From CAYYJR01 sp964472305 (lineage in GTDB: Bacteria > Armatimonadota > Hebobacteria > CAIYQO01): 64,000 nt of DNA. Location of the stretch: NCBI GenBank assembly GCA_964472305.1, contig CAYYJR010000005.1:62001-126000 (forward strand), written 5' to 3'. A program made the translations under genes and the position numbers. Below the pieces are notes generated by a model. It worked only from the letters and a program-made list of their open reading frames with translations, was not told the origin of the DNA and made no database searches. Of the stretch, positions 1 to 8,921 are shown one piece after another. The number at the start of each line of letters is the position of its first letter. The stretch's first letter is position 1.

Positions 1-359
1 GCCAGCAATGCGCCGGTCTGCTGTGTCGCCGCCAGCATACGACGCACGCCTTCGGCGCTGGCAGCCATCGGCTTTTCGACGATCAAATGTATTCCCCGCT
101 CAGCGCACGCCACCGCCGCGTCCGGGCACTCCACGTGCGGCAGAAAGAGCACGGCCAGGTCGAGTTGCTCGTTCTCGAGCAGTTGGCGCCAGTCCGCGTA
201 GCCGCGCACGGGGAAGTCACGCGTGAAGCCTTCCAGCACCGTGGGATTGGCATCGGACACCGCCACCACCTCAACGCCGTCCACCGCGGCGAAGTGGGGC
301 ATATAACTGCGCGGATGCAGGTGCGAAAGACCGAGAATACCGACAGCTAGTTGCTTCAT
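1..359 (-). CDS. Gfo/Idh/MocA family oxidoreductase, N-terminal part (runs off window)
   Basis: Reads MKQLAVGILGLSHLHPRSY from the ATG at 359 and stays open to base 1, so about 119 N-terminal residues are present and the C-terminus lies outside the window. The start shows a Rossmann nucleotide-binding fold: a short beta strand and a glycine-rich turn, then VEVVAVSDAN ending the second strand in Asp, and IHLIVEKPMA, the EKP motif that is the family signature. Family members are NAD(P)-dependent oxidoreductases acting on sugars, inositols or related polyols; the substrate cannot be told from this half. GGAAACG lies upstream as a weak ribosome site. It is divergent from an AraC regulator, which suggests a locally controlled catabolic unit. 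Confident of the family, not of the substrate. Confidence 0.85.
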   Translation of the reverse strand, partial: MKQLAVGILGLSHLHPRSYMPHFAAVDGVEVVAVSDANPTVLEGFTRDFPVRGYADWRQLLENEQLDLAVLFLPHVECPDAAVACAERGIHLIVEKPMAASAEGVRRMLAATQQTGALL

Positions 360-589
360 GGTCATCGTTTCCTTACTCTACCGGGTCAGAACCGGGAACG
401 TATGCCGTCGCTTGTCTGTCAGAATAGTCCAAAAGGCTGTGGATGGCAAGAGACGGTACAGAAGATCGCGCAGACGCACGGTGGGGCAGCAGGGGAATGC
501 TCCCCGTTGCCGACGCTGATTTTGTCGAAGAACCTGCGCTGTTCGGGTGAGAAGATCATCTATTCATTATTATGGCGCATTCCATCAAT

Positions 590-617
590 TTGTCACTAGA
601 CTATTCTGCCTAATAAT
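590..617 (+). promoter_or_regulatory. Possible promoter of the AraC-type gene
   Basis: TTGTCA (590-595) and AATAAT (612-617) are separated by 16 bp, placing a transcript start near 624, about 30 nt before the ATG at 654. The rest of the 360-641 intergenic stretch shows nothing I recognise. Inference from sequence only. Confidence 0.35.
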
Positions 618-653
618 TGTAAAATCCTGCCAAACCAGCATATGGAGTACGAT

Positions 654-1511
654 ATGCCGCTTGAACCAGCCCTCGCGTCCTATACCCCCAACCGTCTGCG
701 CCGGTTGTGCCGTCGATTGATGCAGACCACGCCGGCATACCTGTTGCCTGACGAGCGGCTGACGATTCAGGATGTCCATTCCAACCTGCTGCCGGCCGGA
801 CGCAGTATCGCGGGGCACACGCACTCATTTTATGAAGCGCATATCGTTTTCTCTGGCGAGGCGGTGGTCTCGGCGCCGCGTCCGCTGCAGGTAAACACCG
901 GGAGCGCTTTGCTGCTGTCGCCGCAAACATCGCACAGTTGGGAGACGCGCGAGCAACCGATGCAGAGCTTTGTAATCTGGTTTCATCGTGAGGTGACGCC
1001 GGCGGAGGCACCGCTGCGCTGGGCGTACTTGCCAGGATTGCTGTGGGTGCTGCAATTGATTCTGCTGGAGGTGCAAGGTGGCGAGGCGGGTTGGCATGAT
1101 CGCGGTTCCGCGCTGCTCTCCTCCGCGCTGTCACGCATCCTTGCCTTCTCCGCCAATACCCGCCCGGTGATTGCCGTCACTGAAGACGACATGCAACTCG
1201 TGCCGCTCATCGACCACTTCCTGTGGGATAATCTCGGGCGCTCGCTGACGGTGGCGGCGGTGGCGGCGCACGTGGGGATGAGCGAGCGCAACCTGTATCG
1301 CCGCTTTCACGCGCTCACCGGGCAGACCATCATGCAGCGCCTGCTCGCGCTACGCATCCAGCGCGCGCAGACGCTGCTGGAGGAAAGCGATGCCTCGCTG
1401 GCGGACATCGGGCTGCGGGTCGGCATCTCCGACCCCGCCTACTTTTGCCGTTGCTTCAAACAACGCACCGGCACCACACCGCACCAGTATCGGCTGTATA
1501 TGCGGCCGTGA
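654..1511 (+). CDS. AraC family transcriptional regulator
   Basis: 285-residue DNA-binding regulator. The N-terminal half contains a cupin-like sensor region (about residues 35-110, with GHTHSFYEAHIVFSGEA). The last ~100 residues carry the two helix-turn-helix motifs of AraC/XylS proteins: VAAVAAHVGMSERNLYRRF, then LADIGLRVGISDPAYFCRCF and a C-terminal TGTTPHQYR. I chose the ATG at 654 because GGAG (644-647) sits six bases before it; an in-frame ATG at 642 has no such site. AraC proteins with this layout usually sense a sugar or related metabolite and activate adjacent catabolic genes. Divergence from the Gfo/Idh gene at 1-359 makes that gene the likely target. The ligand is unknown. Confidence 0.88.
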   Translation: MPLEPALASYTPNRLRRLCRRLMQTTPAYLLPDERLTIQDVHSNLLPAGRSIAGHTHSFYEAHIVFSGEAVVSAPRPLQVNTGSALLLSPQTSHSWETREQPMQSFVIWFHREVTPAEAPLRWAYLPGLLWVLQLILLEVQGGEAGWHDRGSALLSSALSRILAFSANTRPVIAVTEDDMQLVPLIDHFLWDNLGRSLTVAAVAAHVGMSERNLYRRFHALTGQTIMQRLLALRIQRAQTLLEESDASLADIGLRVGISDPAYFCRCFKQRTGTTPHQYRLYMRP

Positions 1512-1520
1512 CGAGAGGGT

Positions 1521-2027
1521 TCAGTTATCGTTTACACCCACCACGATGTCGCCGCGATGATTCGTTGCCACGCCACTGATGTCCGATATGGGGGGAACGA
1601 TCCCATTGATGGGATCATCGACAGGCTTGCCTGTATTATCGATCCCATTCGGTTCGAGGCTAGACAGCAGGTATCGGTCATTCGGCAGCGTCTGATATCG
1701 GAAACGGTCCTTCGTCGCGAAAGGATCATCGGGTATGGAGGGAAGATAGTCCGGCGCCAGTTGTGCCAATGTTTGCGGATAGGCGCCGTGCTCTAGCCGA
1801 TACGCGCGTAAGGCAAACGCCAGCGCGAGCAGGTTGTTGTCCGTGGCATTTTCCAGGTGTTTGATGCGTCCGTTCAGAAAGAGCGGCAGCAGCGATGTAT
1901 AGAGCTTCGATGCAATCGCGCCTTCGATTTTCGGGAGTTGATTGTCCTGCGGACGATACGGCTTGCGCGCTCGGGCGATCAGGATATCGGTTTCGCTAAC
2001 GCTGCACCTCCGCCGGTAACGTCTCAT
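1521..2027 (-). CDS. Conserved hypothetical protein, probably N-terminally truncated
   Basis: 168 codons. The core, LALAFALRAYRLEHGAYPQT followed by APDYLPSIPDDPF and a KDRFRYQTLP segment, is the C-terminal module seen in large pseudopilin-like hypothetical proteins of Planctomycetes and related phyla, where several hundred residues and a membrane segment usually precede it. Here the frame opens at 2027, inside the end of the neighbouring gene (stop at 1996), and there is no signal or membrane helix. An SD-like GGAGG lies close to the stop of the upstream gene, but no good start codon follows at normal spacing. It may be a relic joined to the upstream gene or a translated small protein. Function unknown. 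Confidence 0.5.
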   Translation of the reverse strand: MRRYRRRCSVSETDILIARARKPYRPQDNQLPKIEGAIASKLYTSLLPLFLNGRIKHLENATDNNLLALAFALRAYRLEHGAYPQTLAQLAPDYLPSIPDDPFATKDRFRYQTLPNDRYLLSSLEPNGIDNTGKPVDDPINGIVPPISDISGVATNHRGDIVVGVNDN

Positions 2028-2394
2028 TCATGAGATGGTCGTTTTTGAATGCCGCATATTTACGGATCGCATACAGCGTACACAAGCACAGCAGAATCGT
2101 GATCATATTGAAGCCGACCAGCACGAACCAACTACAGATGAAATTTACCGTCAGCCAGAAAAAGTGCGTACCGTGATACATCAAAGGCGGGCGCAGGACG
2201 ATGACGACCGCCAGCGCCACCCAGTGGCTCAAGCAGTAGGGACAGCAGAGCAGCGCCCCGAGCTTGCCGTGTATGCGGTGGCAAACCTGGCGCACGCCGG
2301 AAAACATATCGGTCACGCCAATGGTCGTGGAAACAACCCCGACGGCGATAGAGACGATCAGCAGCAGCAGGACGGTGCTCAGGTCGAGTATCAC
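1996..2394 (-). CDS. Small membrane protein, DUF1360-like
   Basis: 132 residues with three or four hydrophobic segments: about residues 5-27, 50-68, 78-100 and 95-112. A CCPYCLSHWVA motif around residue 50 resembles the Cys-x-x-Cys-x-S-x-W signature of DUF1360 membrane proteins. The GTG start at 2394 is preceded by GAGGTGAAGC, a fair ribosome site. It overlaps the downstream frame by 32 bp. The biochemical role of the family is unknown; the paired cysteines suggest redox or metal binding, which is speculation. Confidence 0.6.
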   Translation of the reverse strand: MILDLSTVLLLLIVSIAVGVVSTTIGVTDMFSGVRQVCHRIHGKLGALLCCPYCLSHWVALAVVIVLRPPLMYHGTHFFWLTVNFICSWFVLVGFNMITILLCLCTLYAIRKYAAFKNDHLMNETLPAEVQR

Positions 2395-2675
2395 GCTTCA
2401 CCTCATTCTCGCGGTGACGGCGGTAGATGCCGGCGTCGATCTAACGCTATTATTATCACCGACACGTCCAGCGCTGTATCCTTCAAGTTGCCAACATACG
2501 GGTGTTGTGTATGCAGAAGTAACCAAATCCGCGTAAAAATTCGGAACGAACCACTGGCGTGATGCGTTGTCGACAGCCGTATGCCGGAGGAGTTATCCGA
2601 TTCGTTTACCGTATGCAAAGGATATCGCCCTTTGCGACAGAATAGTGTGGCTATGTATTCGATGGGGGTAATCTG

Positions 2676-4133
2676 ATGCGTGACATTGCCGTTCGGTGGG
2701 TGATATGGAGTCTGTTGGCCGCGTTGCTGTGCGCTGCAGGGTGGGCGGCTACGGCGGAAGGGATTGCCCGGCAGATCGAGCAACTGCAGAAGGGTGATGC
2801 GGTGACGCGCATAGCGGCAGTACAGGCGCTGGCGAAGGATGACGACGCGCGCGCCATCACGCCATTGCTGCGGGCGTTGCGGAGCGAGAAAGACCCGGCG
2901 ATGGCAGCGAAGATCAATCAGGCGTTGCTGCAACTCACCGGACGCACCTTCTCCGCCGCGCCGGCCGATCCCGCCGCGAAGCCGCCGCTGTCGCCGGTGC
3001 TGCTTGGCATCCGTCCCGCACAGGGGGGCGCCTTCCGCTTCGGTCAGGTTGCGGAAACCATCTTTACGCTGGTAAACGATTCCCCGCGCGCGTTGGTGGT
3101 CACTACGCTGCATCCGGTCGATAATCCGGGCGAGGACGACATTTCGCTCTCCGGACGCGTCTTCGGCGAGATTGAAAACAGCCTGGAAGAGGATGCGTAC
3201 ATCCATGAACTCCTCGTTCAGCAGGCCGCACGCCGTATCCTCTACGCAGGCTTGCTGCTGCCCGGGCAGGCGCTACAGGTGAGATCGCCGTACCGCGCCA
3301 TTTCGCCGGACGACCGGTTTCTCGTCAAATATTTGCCGGCGGCGAAGCCGTACAACGGCACCGCGGCCTCGCTGCGTCCGCTGGTGGTTTACGTGTATGA
3401 CCGCACCGGCGTCGAGAAGGACGCCACTTCACACATCTATCGCCCATTCACTCCCAGACTATGGCAGACCGCCAGCAATGGCTTCGAGCGCACGCGCGAG
3501 ATTGGACCGGATGCCGGCGAGCGCGCGGTGTTGCTTACCGCCGGTACCAAAGATCCGCGGGAATGTATTATCGCCGCCCGACTCACGCCGGCGGCACCGG
3601 CATTTTTCGTCGAAGAGGCGCGCACGGTGGCGCAGAAAATCACCGGCATACCCGCCGCGAAACTGGAACTGGCATACAGCGTCGCGCTGGGTGGTTACGT
3701 GGTCGCGGAGGGGAAGATGCGCTGGGTGTTGAAAGATCGCACGCAGACCGCGCGCGGCTTGCGCCTGCCGCTATTGCCGTTATTGCTCTGTAAAGAGGTC
3801 GACTGCGGCGATATCCACGTGAAGGTGAGCGATAAGCAGGATGGCCCGAACGGAAAAGATGCCGGCTGGAAGTTCTGGGATAGCTACCCGGTGACTTTCG
3901 GCGACGGGATGTACCTGAAGGGCGAGTTTATCATCATCTCGGCGAAACAACTCGTCGATTTTCTTTCCGCCGTCGGCGCGAAAGGCGGCGTAATCGAACG
4001 GGTGCCGAGTTATTTCCGCAATTACTACTACACACTGACGCTGCCGGAAGAACACCCGTCAGCCGTGCCGGATCTCACCATGCCCCTCGCACGCGACACC
4101 ACCGCTATTGCATTGAGGATGCATACGAATTAA
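2676..4133 (+). CDS. Secreted HEAT-repeat protein of unknown function
   Basis: 485 residues. A signal peptide is clear (RWVIWSLLAALLCAAGWAATA, cleavage about residue 25). Residues 28-90 form HEAT-like helical repeats (VTRIAAVQALAKDDDARAIT, then a second unit with LLRALRSEKDPAM). The remaining ~390 residues match no domain I know; they are rich in beta-strand-like segments and lack cysteine pairs. GGGGG precedes the ATG. It is alone on the plus strand, between a divergent membrane protein and a convergent glgA, with a terminator-like hairpin over its stop codon. HEAT repeats usually mediate protein contacts, so a periplasmic scaffold is possible. No function assigned. Confidence 0.75.
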   Translation: MRDIAVRWVIWSLLAALLCAAGWAATAEGIARQIEQLQKGDAVTRIAAVQALAKDDDARAITPLLRALRSEKDPAMAAKINQALLQLTGRTFSAAPADPAAKPPLSPVLLGIRPAQGGAFRFGQVAETIFTLVNDSPRALVVTTLHPVDNPGEDDISLSGRVFGEIENSLEEDAYIHELLVQQAARRILYAGLLLPGQALQVRSPYRAISPDDRFLVKYLPAAKPYNGTAASLRPLVVYVYDRTGVEKDATSHIYRPFTPRLWQTASNGFERTREIGPDAGERAVLLTAGTKDPRECIIAARLTPAAPAFFVEEARTVAQKITGIPAAKLELAYSVALGGYVVAEGKMRWVLKDRTQTARGLRLPLLPLLLCKEVDCGDIHVKVSDKQDGPNGKDAGWKFWDSYPVTFGDGMYLKGEFIIISAKQLVDFLSAVGAKGGVIERVPSYFRNYYYTLTLPEEHPSAVPDLTMPLARDTTAIALRMHTN

Positions 4134-4160
4134 GCCTGGGGCAGTCACCCCAGGCTAATT
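4128..4160. terminator. Bidirectional terminator-like hairpin
   Basis: AGCCTGGGG (4133-4141) pairs with CCCCAGGCT (4148-4156) around a six-base loop, and the stem extends through AATT/AATT with one bulged A. It lies between the convergent HEAT gene and glgA. No clear T-tract follows on either strand. Confidence 0.65.
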
Positions 4161-4205
4161 CGCCTATCCGTGCAGGACGAGTGGAATCGTGTTCGCGGCA
4201 GTGCG

Positions 4206-5672
4206 CTATGCTGTGATGACGCTTGCCTTTGCGACCGCCTTTTCGTAGACGGCGACGTATTTTTTCGCGGACGATTCCCAGGAAAAGTCGCTCTGGAAGG
4301 CGTTCTGCGTGATCGCGGCCCAGCACGCCGGATCGCTGTAGCACTTCAGCGCGCGGTGAATAGCCATGCGCAAGGCGTGCGGTGAGTAGCTCTGGAACGA
4401 GAAGCCGTTGCCGTTGCCGGTTTCTTGCTTGAATTCGTGCACGGTATCGGCCAGACCGCCGGTGGCGCGTACCACCGGTACGGTTCCGTAGGCCAGGCTG
4501 ATCATCTGTCCCAATCCGCAGGGCTCGTAGTGCGAGGGCATCAGGAAGGCATCGCTGCCGGCGTAGATGAGATGGGCGAGCGTGTTGTCGAATTTCAGAG
4601 ATACCGCGAGCCGATTCGGATGAAGGCTGGCGAGTTTCGTCAGCATGTCGTGGTAATACTGATCGCCGGTACCGAGTACCACGACCTGCATCTGTTGATC
4701 GGTCAGCAGCCGCGGCAACACTTTGTCGAGTAGATCGAGACCTTTCTGCGAACTCAATCGTGAAATGAGACCAAATACTGGCACATGCGGTTCGGCCGGC
4801 AATCCCATTGCATTTTGCAGTTCGCGCTTGCAGCGCTGCTTGCCCGCCGGATCGTCCGCGGAGAAGCGCGCAGGGACCAGCGCGTCGGTCTGCGGGTTCC
4901 ACACCTCGTAATCGATGCCGTTAATGATGCCATACAGGTCATTGCGGCGATACTGCATCACCCCGTCCAGGCGCTCGCCGTATTCCGGCGTCTGAATCTC
5001 CGCCGCATATGTTTCGCTGACCGTGCTCAGGGTGTCGGCGTAGATCAATCCGCTTTTCATGAAGTTGAACTGGTGCCAGAATTCCAGCTTGTCCCAGGTA
5101 AACAGCTCCCACGGCAGGCCGGCCAACTCCATCACCGCGGGCGGGAAGGCACCCTGGTAGGCCAGATTGTGAATAGTATACAGCGTGCCGATGGTGCGCA
5201 GGTCCGGATGGTCGGCATACATGGTCTTCAAGTACACCGGAACGATTCCCGTATGCCAGTCGTTACAGTGGATGACATCGGGTACCCAGTTCAGGTGTGT
5301 GATGGATTCCACAATGCCGCGGCTATATGCGACGAAACGGTGGTCGTCATCCGCCTGCCCATACAGGCTGTTGCGGTTGTAGAGGTAGTCGTTGCGGATA
5401 AAATACGTCGGCACGCCTTCGATGGCGTCACTTTGCTCGATCCCGATCTGAATCCAGTCATGATCGTGCGGAATACTGAACGGTTCGACGACGGTGTGCA
5501 AACCGAATTTCGCACCGTCGATGCTGCCGTAGCGCGGCATGATAATGCGTACGTCATGCCCTTGCGCGGCCAGCACCTTCGGCAGCGCGCCGGCTACGTC
5601 AGCCAGCCCGCCGGTTTTGGCGAACGGCACTACCTCCGCCGAAGCGAACAGAATTTTCAATCGTGCTCCCAT
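4206..5672 (-). CDS. glgA: Glycogen synthase (ADP-glucose type, GT5)
   Basis: 488 residues, the usual GlgA length. It transfers glucose from ADP-glucose to growing alpha-1,4-glucan in the cytoplasm. The N-terminus, ILFASAEVVPFAKTGGLADV, contains the K-x-G-G-L nucleotide-sugar motif. The C-terminal half has the GT-B signatures GLISRLSSQKGLDLL and SHYEPCGLGQMISLAYGTVP with the conserved E-x-x-G-L-G. I chose the ATG at 5672, which follows GGAAGGGG at good spacing; 21 in-frame codons upstream look non-coding. It is the last of three same-strand genes (C26 amidase, GH26-like hydrolase, glgA) with gaps of 41 and 105 bp, so co-transcription is possible though the glgA gap is large. Other glycogen genes are not in this window. 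Confidence 0.95.
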   Translation of the reverse strand: MGARLKILFASAEVVPFAKTGGLADVAGALPKVLAAQGHDVRIIMPRYGSIDGAKFGLHTVVEPFSIPHDHDWIQIGIEQSDAIEGVPTYFIRNDYLYNRNSLYGQADDDHRFVAYSRGIVESITHLNWVPDVIHCNDWHTGIVPVYLKTMYADHPDLRTIGTLYTIHNLAYQGAFPPAVMELAGLPWELFTWDKLEFWHQFNFMKSGLIYADTLSTVSETYAAEIQTPEYGERLDGVMQYRRNDLYGIINGIDYEVWNPQTDALVPARFSADDPAGKQRCKRELQNAMGLPAEPHVPVFGLISRLSSQKGLDLLDKVLPRLLTDQQMQVVVLGTGDQYYHDMLTKLASLHPNRLAVSLKFDNTLAHLIYAGSDAFLMPSHYEPCGLGQMISLAYGTVPVVRATGGLADTVHEFKQETGNGNGFSFQSYSPHALRMAIHRALKCYSDPACWAAITQNAFQSDFSWESSAKKYVAVYEKAVAKASVITA

Positions 5673-5777
5673 GGCTACCCCTTCCTCACAAACCACTCTA
5701 CCGTATGAGCATTCGTATAACGCGCGTGTACTCATTGGTGTTGCATCACCCGCGCATGTCCCGTAGCGTACCCGCTG

Positions 5778-7304
5778 TTATTGAGCGGCAACCGGCGCCG
5801 CGGCGGGAGCAAAGATCAGCATGAGCGATTTTTGTGCCGCCTGCTTCCCACGCGAGTCGGTAACCGTCACCGTCAAAACGTGTTTGCCCGGCGGATAGTG
5901 CGCCGTATTCAACTCCACCGCATATGTGCCCGGTGCGCACAGCACGGCTAGCGTTTGCTTGTCCAGGCTATAGGTCACGCGCGGTGTATGCGTGTAACTT
6001 TTTACCCAGGCGCTCACGCGGCACGTCCCTGTCAGCGTCGTGCCGGAGATCAACGGTTCCGGACGCGCCGACGCGGCGGCGGAATGCTCGCGCTCGATGT
6101 GCGACAGATAATAAGCGGGAGCGATGGCCTGCCGGAAGGCGGTCAACACCGTCTCGTTGTCCGTCACGCAGTAATTATTCAATTGTCGCGCGGGCAAGGC
6201 ATGTATCATTGTATTACAATTGAAGGCGTTGATCATTTTTATGCGCGGAAACCGGCGTGGCAAAGCCGCCAGCATCTGTGCCCATTTCGTTGCCGCGAAG
6301 TCCTGGCGTTCCACGCGATCGAGGGCTGCCATGTGGGTCACGCCATATTCGCAGATGGCAATCGGCTTGCGCGCGCTGTATTGCTGATAGACGTAGGTCA
6401 GATAGCTGGAGGGATTCTCGAATTCCGCCGGACGGTTGCGGTTGTTGTCATGAAAAAAGACGGAATAGCAGTTGACGCCCACCCAGTCCACATAGTCATC
6501 GCCCGGATAATACTGGGTGATGTTGTACTCGGGAATCTGGTTGACGCACCAGATCATTGCTACGTTGGGTGCCAACTTGGCCATCACGTCATGCACCAGG
6601 CGGAATTTCTGCTTATACAGCTCCGGATTATCGTGATATCGCGTCCATTTGCCGTTCATTTCGCCAGCGAAGCGGATGAAGACCGGCCCACCCACCGCGG
6701 CCGCATCGGCGGCAAAGCGACGCAGGTAGTCATCGTTCTTCACCATTCCCAGTCCGTGGTTCGGCTCCCAGGCGATGTGCGGCGCAATGCCGTGCTTCGT
6801 CAACGCGAGTGCCCAATCGAGAGGGAAGTCCACGCCATACACGCGATAGGTGAAGCAGAGGGCCAGCGGTTTGGCGACCAGCTTGCCGAAGGCGACGGCA
6901 GGGGACAGCAGCGAGCGATCGTTCTCGACCATGCGCTTTAACATGTCATCCCGCTCGACAAAGGCGCCGAGGTAGCACCCGTAGCGCGGTTCGTATTTCG
7001 CCAGTCGGTACGGCGGTGCGTCCGCCGGGCTGACGGGAACATCGCGAAACAGCGCCAGTTCGGTGGTCCAGCGCTCGGCTTTCATTTCCTCCGCCTTGGC
7101 GGCATTGACGTCACCGATTTTCCGATAGATAGCGGCTTCCTTGCGATACAGCACGGCGGCGCTCTGGTAATCGCCGGCTTTGACGCAACGTTCGGCCTGT
7201 GCGCGGTAGGCGACGGCGGTTTGGGCAGATGCCGGCCACAGCGGCAGCATCGGCAACAGGCAGCAAAGGAGCAGCAGTCGGAACCATGGTGGTATCATGC
7301 ACAT
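5778..7304 (-). CDS. Secreted GH26-like glycoside hydrolase with C-terminal Ig-like domain
   Basis: 508 residues. A signal peptide ends near SAQTA (residue 28). A short helical TPR-like stretch follows (about 30-75, ERCVKAGDYQSAAVLYRKEA). The catalytic region (about 105-385) resembles GH26 beta-mannanases: FIRFAGEMNGKW carries the presumed acid/base Glu, and KPIAICEYGVTH the presumed nucleophile Glu. The last ~100 residues (from about 410) look like an Ig/Big-like beta-sandwich (HYPPGKHVLTVTVTDSRGK). AGGAGG lies five bases before the ATG at 7304. A role in cutting beta-mannan or a related exopolysaccharide outside the cell is likely; the true substrate is unknown. It sits 41 bp after the C26 amidase gene. 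Confidence 0.75.
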   Translation of the reverse strand: MCMIPPWFRLLLLCCLLPMLPLWPASAQTAVAYRAQAERCVKAGDYQSAAVLYRKEAAIYRKIGDVNAAKAEEMKAERWTTELALFRDVPVSPADAPPYRLAKYEPRYGCYLGAFVERDDMLKRMVENDRSLLSPAVAFGKLVAKPLALCFTYRVYGVDFPLDWALALTKHGIAPHIAWEPNHGLGMVKNDDYLRRFAADAAAVGGPVFIRFAGEMNGKWTRYHDNPELYKQKFRLVHDVMAKLAPNVAMIWCVNQIPEYNITQYYPGDDYVDWVGVNCYSVFFHDNNRNRPAEFENPSSYLTYVYQQYSARKPIAICEYGVTHMAALDRVERQDFAATKWAQMLAALPRRFPRIKMINAFNCNTMIHALPARQLNNYCVTDNETVLTAFRQAIAPAYYLSHIEREHSAAASARPEPLISGTTLTGTCRVSAWVKSYTHTPRVTYSLDKQTLAVLCAPGTYAVELNTAHYPPGKHVLTVTVTDSRGKQAAQKSLMLIFAPAAAPVAAQ

Positions 7305-7345
7305 CGCGGCCTCCTGGCGGGGCGCGGCGATGCCTCACCCCGAGA

Positions 7346-8095
7346 TCAGTTGTGCGCCTGCGCGGCGCGCACGAAAGCCGCGAATAATCGAGCCTGAGCG
7401 GGATGCGCGGCGACCATCTCTTCCGGATGCCATTGTACGCCCAGGATAAACGTCGCATCGGGAATCGTGAGAGCTTCAATCACTCCATCGGGACTCCAGG
7501 CAACCGGTTGACATAGTGTACCACATTTTCGCGGGGCTTGATGATGGAAAGAATTCACGGGGAATACCAGCGGTCGATCAGTCGTAGCGACGGGATTGAG
7601 AATACGTGCCGGCAGCGACGCCTCCGCCACCGTCACGGTGTGGCCGGATTGGTCGCAAGGTACGATCTGCCGGTGTTGCAATGCGTCGGGGCATTGGGTG
7701 GGCAGATCCTGCCACAGGTCGCCGCCGTCAGCGACGGTCATCACCTGCACGCCGCGACAAATCGCGAATATGGGCAGATCGCGGCGGTGCGCCGCGCGGA
7801 ACAGCGCCATCTCGAATCGGTCGCGCACCTGGTCAATCACGCCAATCGCGGGGTGGGGCGGCTCGTGCCAATAGGCGGGATCAATGTCGCCGCCGCCGCT
7901 GAGCAGCAGGCCGTCCAGGAGCCGCAGGCAATCCTCCGCATCGGCACTATCGGGCAGATTCGGCAACAGGCAGGGTAGCCCGCCCGCCTGATACACCGCG
8001 TTGACATACGCCAGGTGGACGGCGGATGAGATTTGCACGGTACCCTCGGGGTTACGGGGCAGGGTGCTGGTACTGATGCCGATACGCGGTCGCAT
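7346..8095 (-). CDS. Class I glutamine amidotransferase-like hydrolase, peptidase C26 family
   Basis: 249 residues matching gamma-glutamyl-gamma-aminobutyrate hydrolase (PuuD) type enzymes. Visible motifs are LLSGGGDIDPAYW, the nucleophile elbow PIFAICRGVQ with the catalytic Cys, and GVQWHPEEM with the catalytic His-x-Glu. These cytoplasmic enzymes hydrolyse gamma-glutamyl amides such as gamma-glutamyl-GABA; no other putrescine-pathway gene is nearby, so the substrate is open. AAGGAG lies five bases before the ATG, and a strong sigma70-like promoter stands directly upstream. It probably heads a unit with the GH26-like gene downstream. Confidence 0.88.
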   Translation of the reverse strand: MRPRIGISTSTLPRNPEGTVQISSAVHLAYVNAVYQAGGLPCLLPNLPDSADAEDCLRLLDGLLLSGGGDIDPAYWHEPPHPAIGVIDQVRDRFEMALFRAAHRRDLPIFAICRGVQVMTVADGGDLWQDLPTQCPDALQHRQIVPCDQSGHTVTVAEASLPARILNPVATTDRPLVFPVNSFHHQAPRKCGTLCQPVAWSPDGVIEALTIPDATFILGVQWHPEEMVAAHPAQARLFAAFVRAAQAHN

Positions 8096-8115
8096 GACGA
8101 CTCCTTACGGCACGC

Positions 8116-8144
8116 ATTATACGAGGAGTCGGATCGCGTGGCAA
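8116..8144 (-). promoter_or_regulatory. Strong sigma70-type promoter of the C26 amidase gene
   Basis: On the minus strand TTGCCA (8144-8139) and TATAAT (8121-8116) are 17 bp apart. The predicted start is about 14 nt before the ATG at 8095, leaving room for the AAGGAG ribosome site. Confidence 0.75.
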
Positions 8145-8240
8145 GAATAAGGTCATGGTGGATGGTGCGTGGACAGCGTACGGTTTGGCTGTACGACGGC
8201 AATCGCACCGGCGACACGCGGCGTGATGGTCCAGCCCGCG

Positions 8241-8915
8241 TTATCCCGCTTCATCTGCCATGGCGCGGGGATTGATGATTTCCACCCGGCGTCCGGTCAG
8301 GCGAATTAAGCCATCCGCTTGCAATCCGCTGAGGGTGCGTGAGATCACGTCGCGCACCGAGCCCAGCCGCGCGGCTAACTCTTCATTCGTGAAGTCCAGT
8401 TGAAAGGCCGGCTTGCCCTGTGCTTCTTCCAGCAGCAAACGCACCAGCCGCTGGCGGACTTGCCGCAACGACAGGTTTTCCACCAGCGCCACCAGGCTGC
8501 GCAGGCGCTTGGCCAGGGCGGCGATAATGGTCTGGCCAAGTTGCGGGTGCCGTGCAAGCAGATCGTGGAATGTTGATTTCGGGATGAAAAGCACGACCGC
8601 GTCATCCATCGCCGCGGCGGAAGCGGGATAAGGACCGTTATCGAACAGCGGCAATTCGGCCACCGCGTCGCCCGGACGCTGGATGTGGATGATTTGCTCG
8701 CGTCCGCTGTCATTCAGCTTGAAAATTTTCACCGTCCCGGACTGCACCAGGAAGAGACCCTTGCACGGTTCGCCATCGAAGAACAGCACTTCGTCTTTCG
8801 CGTAATGCCGTGATTGACTTCCGGCGACCAACTCCGCGAAGGTCGGTTCGTCCACACCCGCGAAAAAGGGGAATGCATGGAGCACTTGCTCGGGGGTCTT
8901 GCATGTACCAGTCAT
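8241..8915 (-). CDS. Crp/Fnr family transcriptional regulator
   Basis: 224 residues: an N-terminal cyclic-nucleotide-binding-type beta barrel (about residues 15-125, with GEPCKGLFLVQSGTVKIFKL and GDAVAELPLFDNGPYPASA), a dimerisation helix, and a C-terminal Crp winged helix (NEELAARLGSVRDVISRTLS, then LQADGLIRL). There is no N-terminal cysteine cluster as in Fnr, so an iron-sulfur oxygen sensor is unlikely. The R-x-A phosphate-binding element of true cAMP receptors is not evident, so the ligand is unknown. The start is set at the ATG at 8915 because the predicted promoter runs into it, which rules out the GTG-like extension to 8942. It is divergent from serC. Confidence 0.9.
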   Translation of the reverse strand: MTGTCKTPEQVLHAFPFFAGVDEPTFAELVAGSQSRHYAKDEVLFFDGEPCKGLFLVQSGTVKIFKLNDSGREQIIHIQRPGDAVAELPLFDNGPYPASAAAMDDAVVLFIPKSTFHDLLARHPQLGQTIIAALAKRLRSLVALVENLSLRQVRQRLVRLLLEEAQGKPAFQLDFTNEELAARLGSVRDVISRTLSGLQADGLIRLTGRRVEIINPRAMADEAG

Positions 8916-8921
8916 AAACGA

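Noticed and set aside
2403..3206. Long minus-strand open frame opposite the HEAT-repeat gene
   Set aside because: Low-complexity Arg/Gln/His-rich translation, no ribosome site, and it mirrors the codon pattern of the real plus-strand gene.
4785..5708. 307-codon plus-strand frame opposite glgA
   Set aside because: Antisense shadow of a clear glycogen synthase gene; the translation resembles no family.
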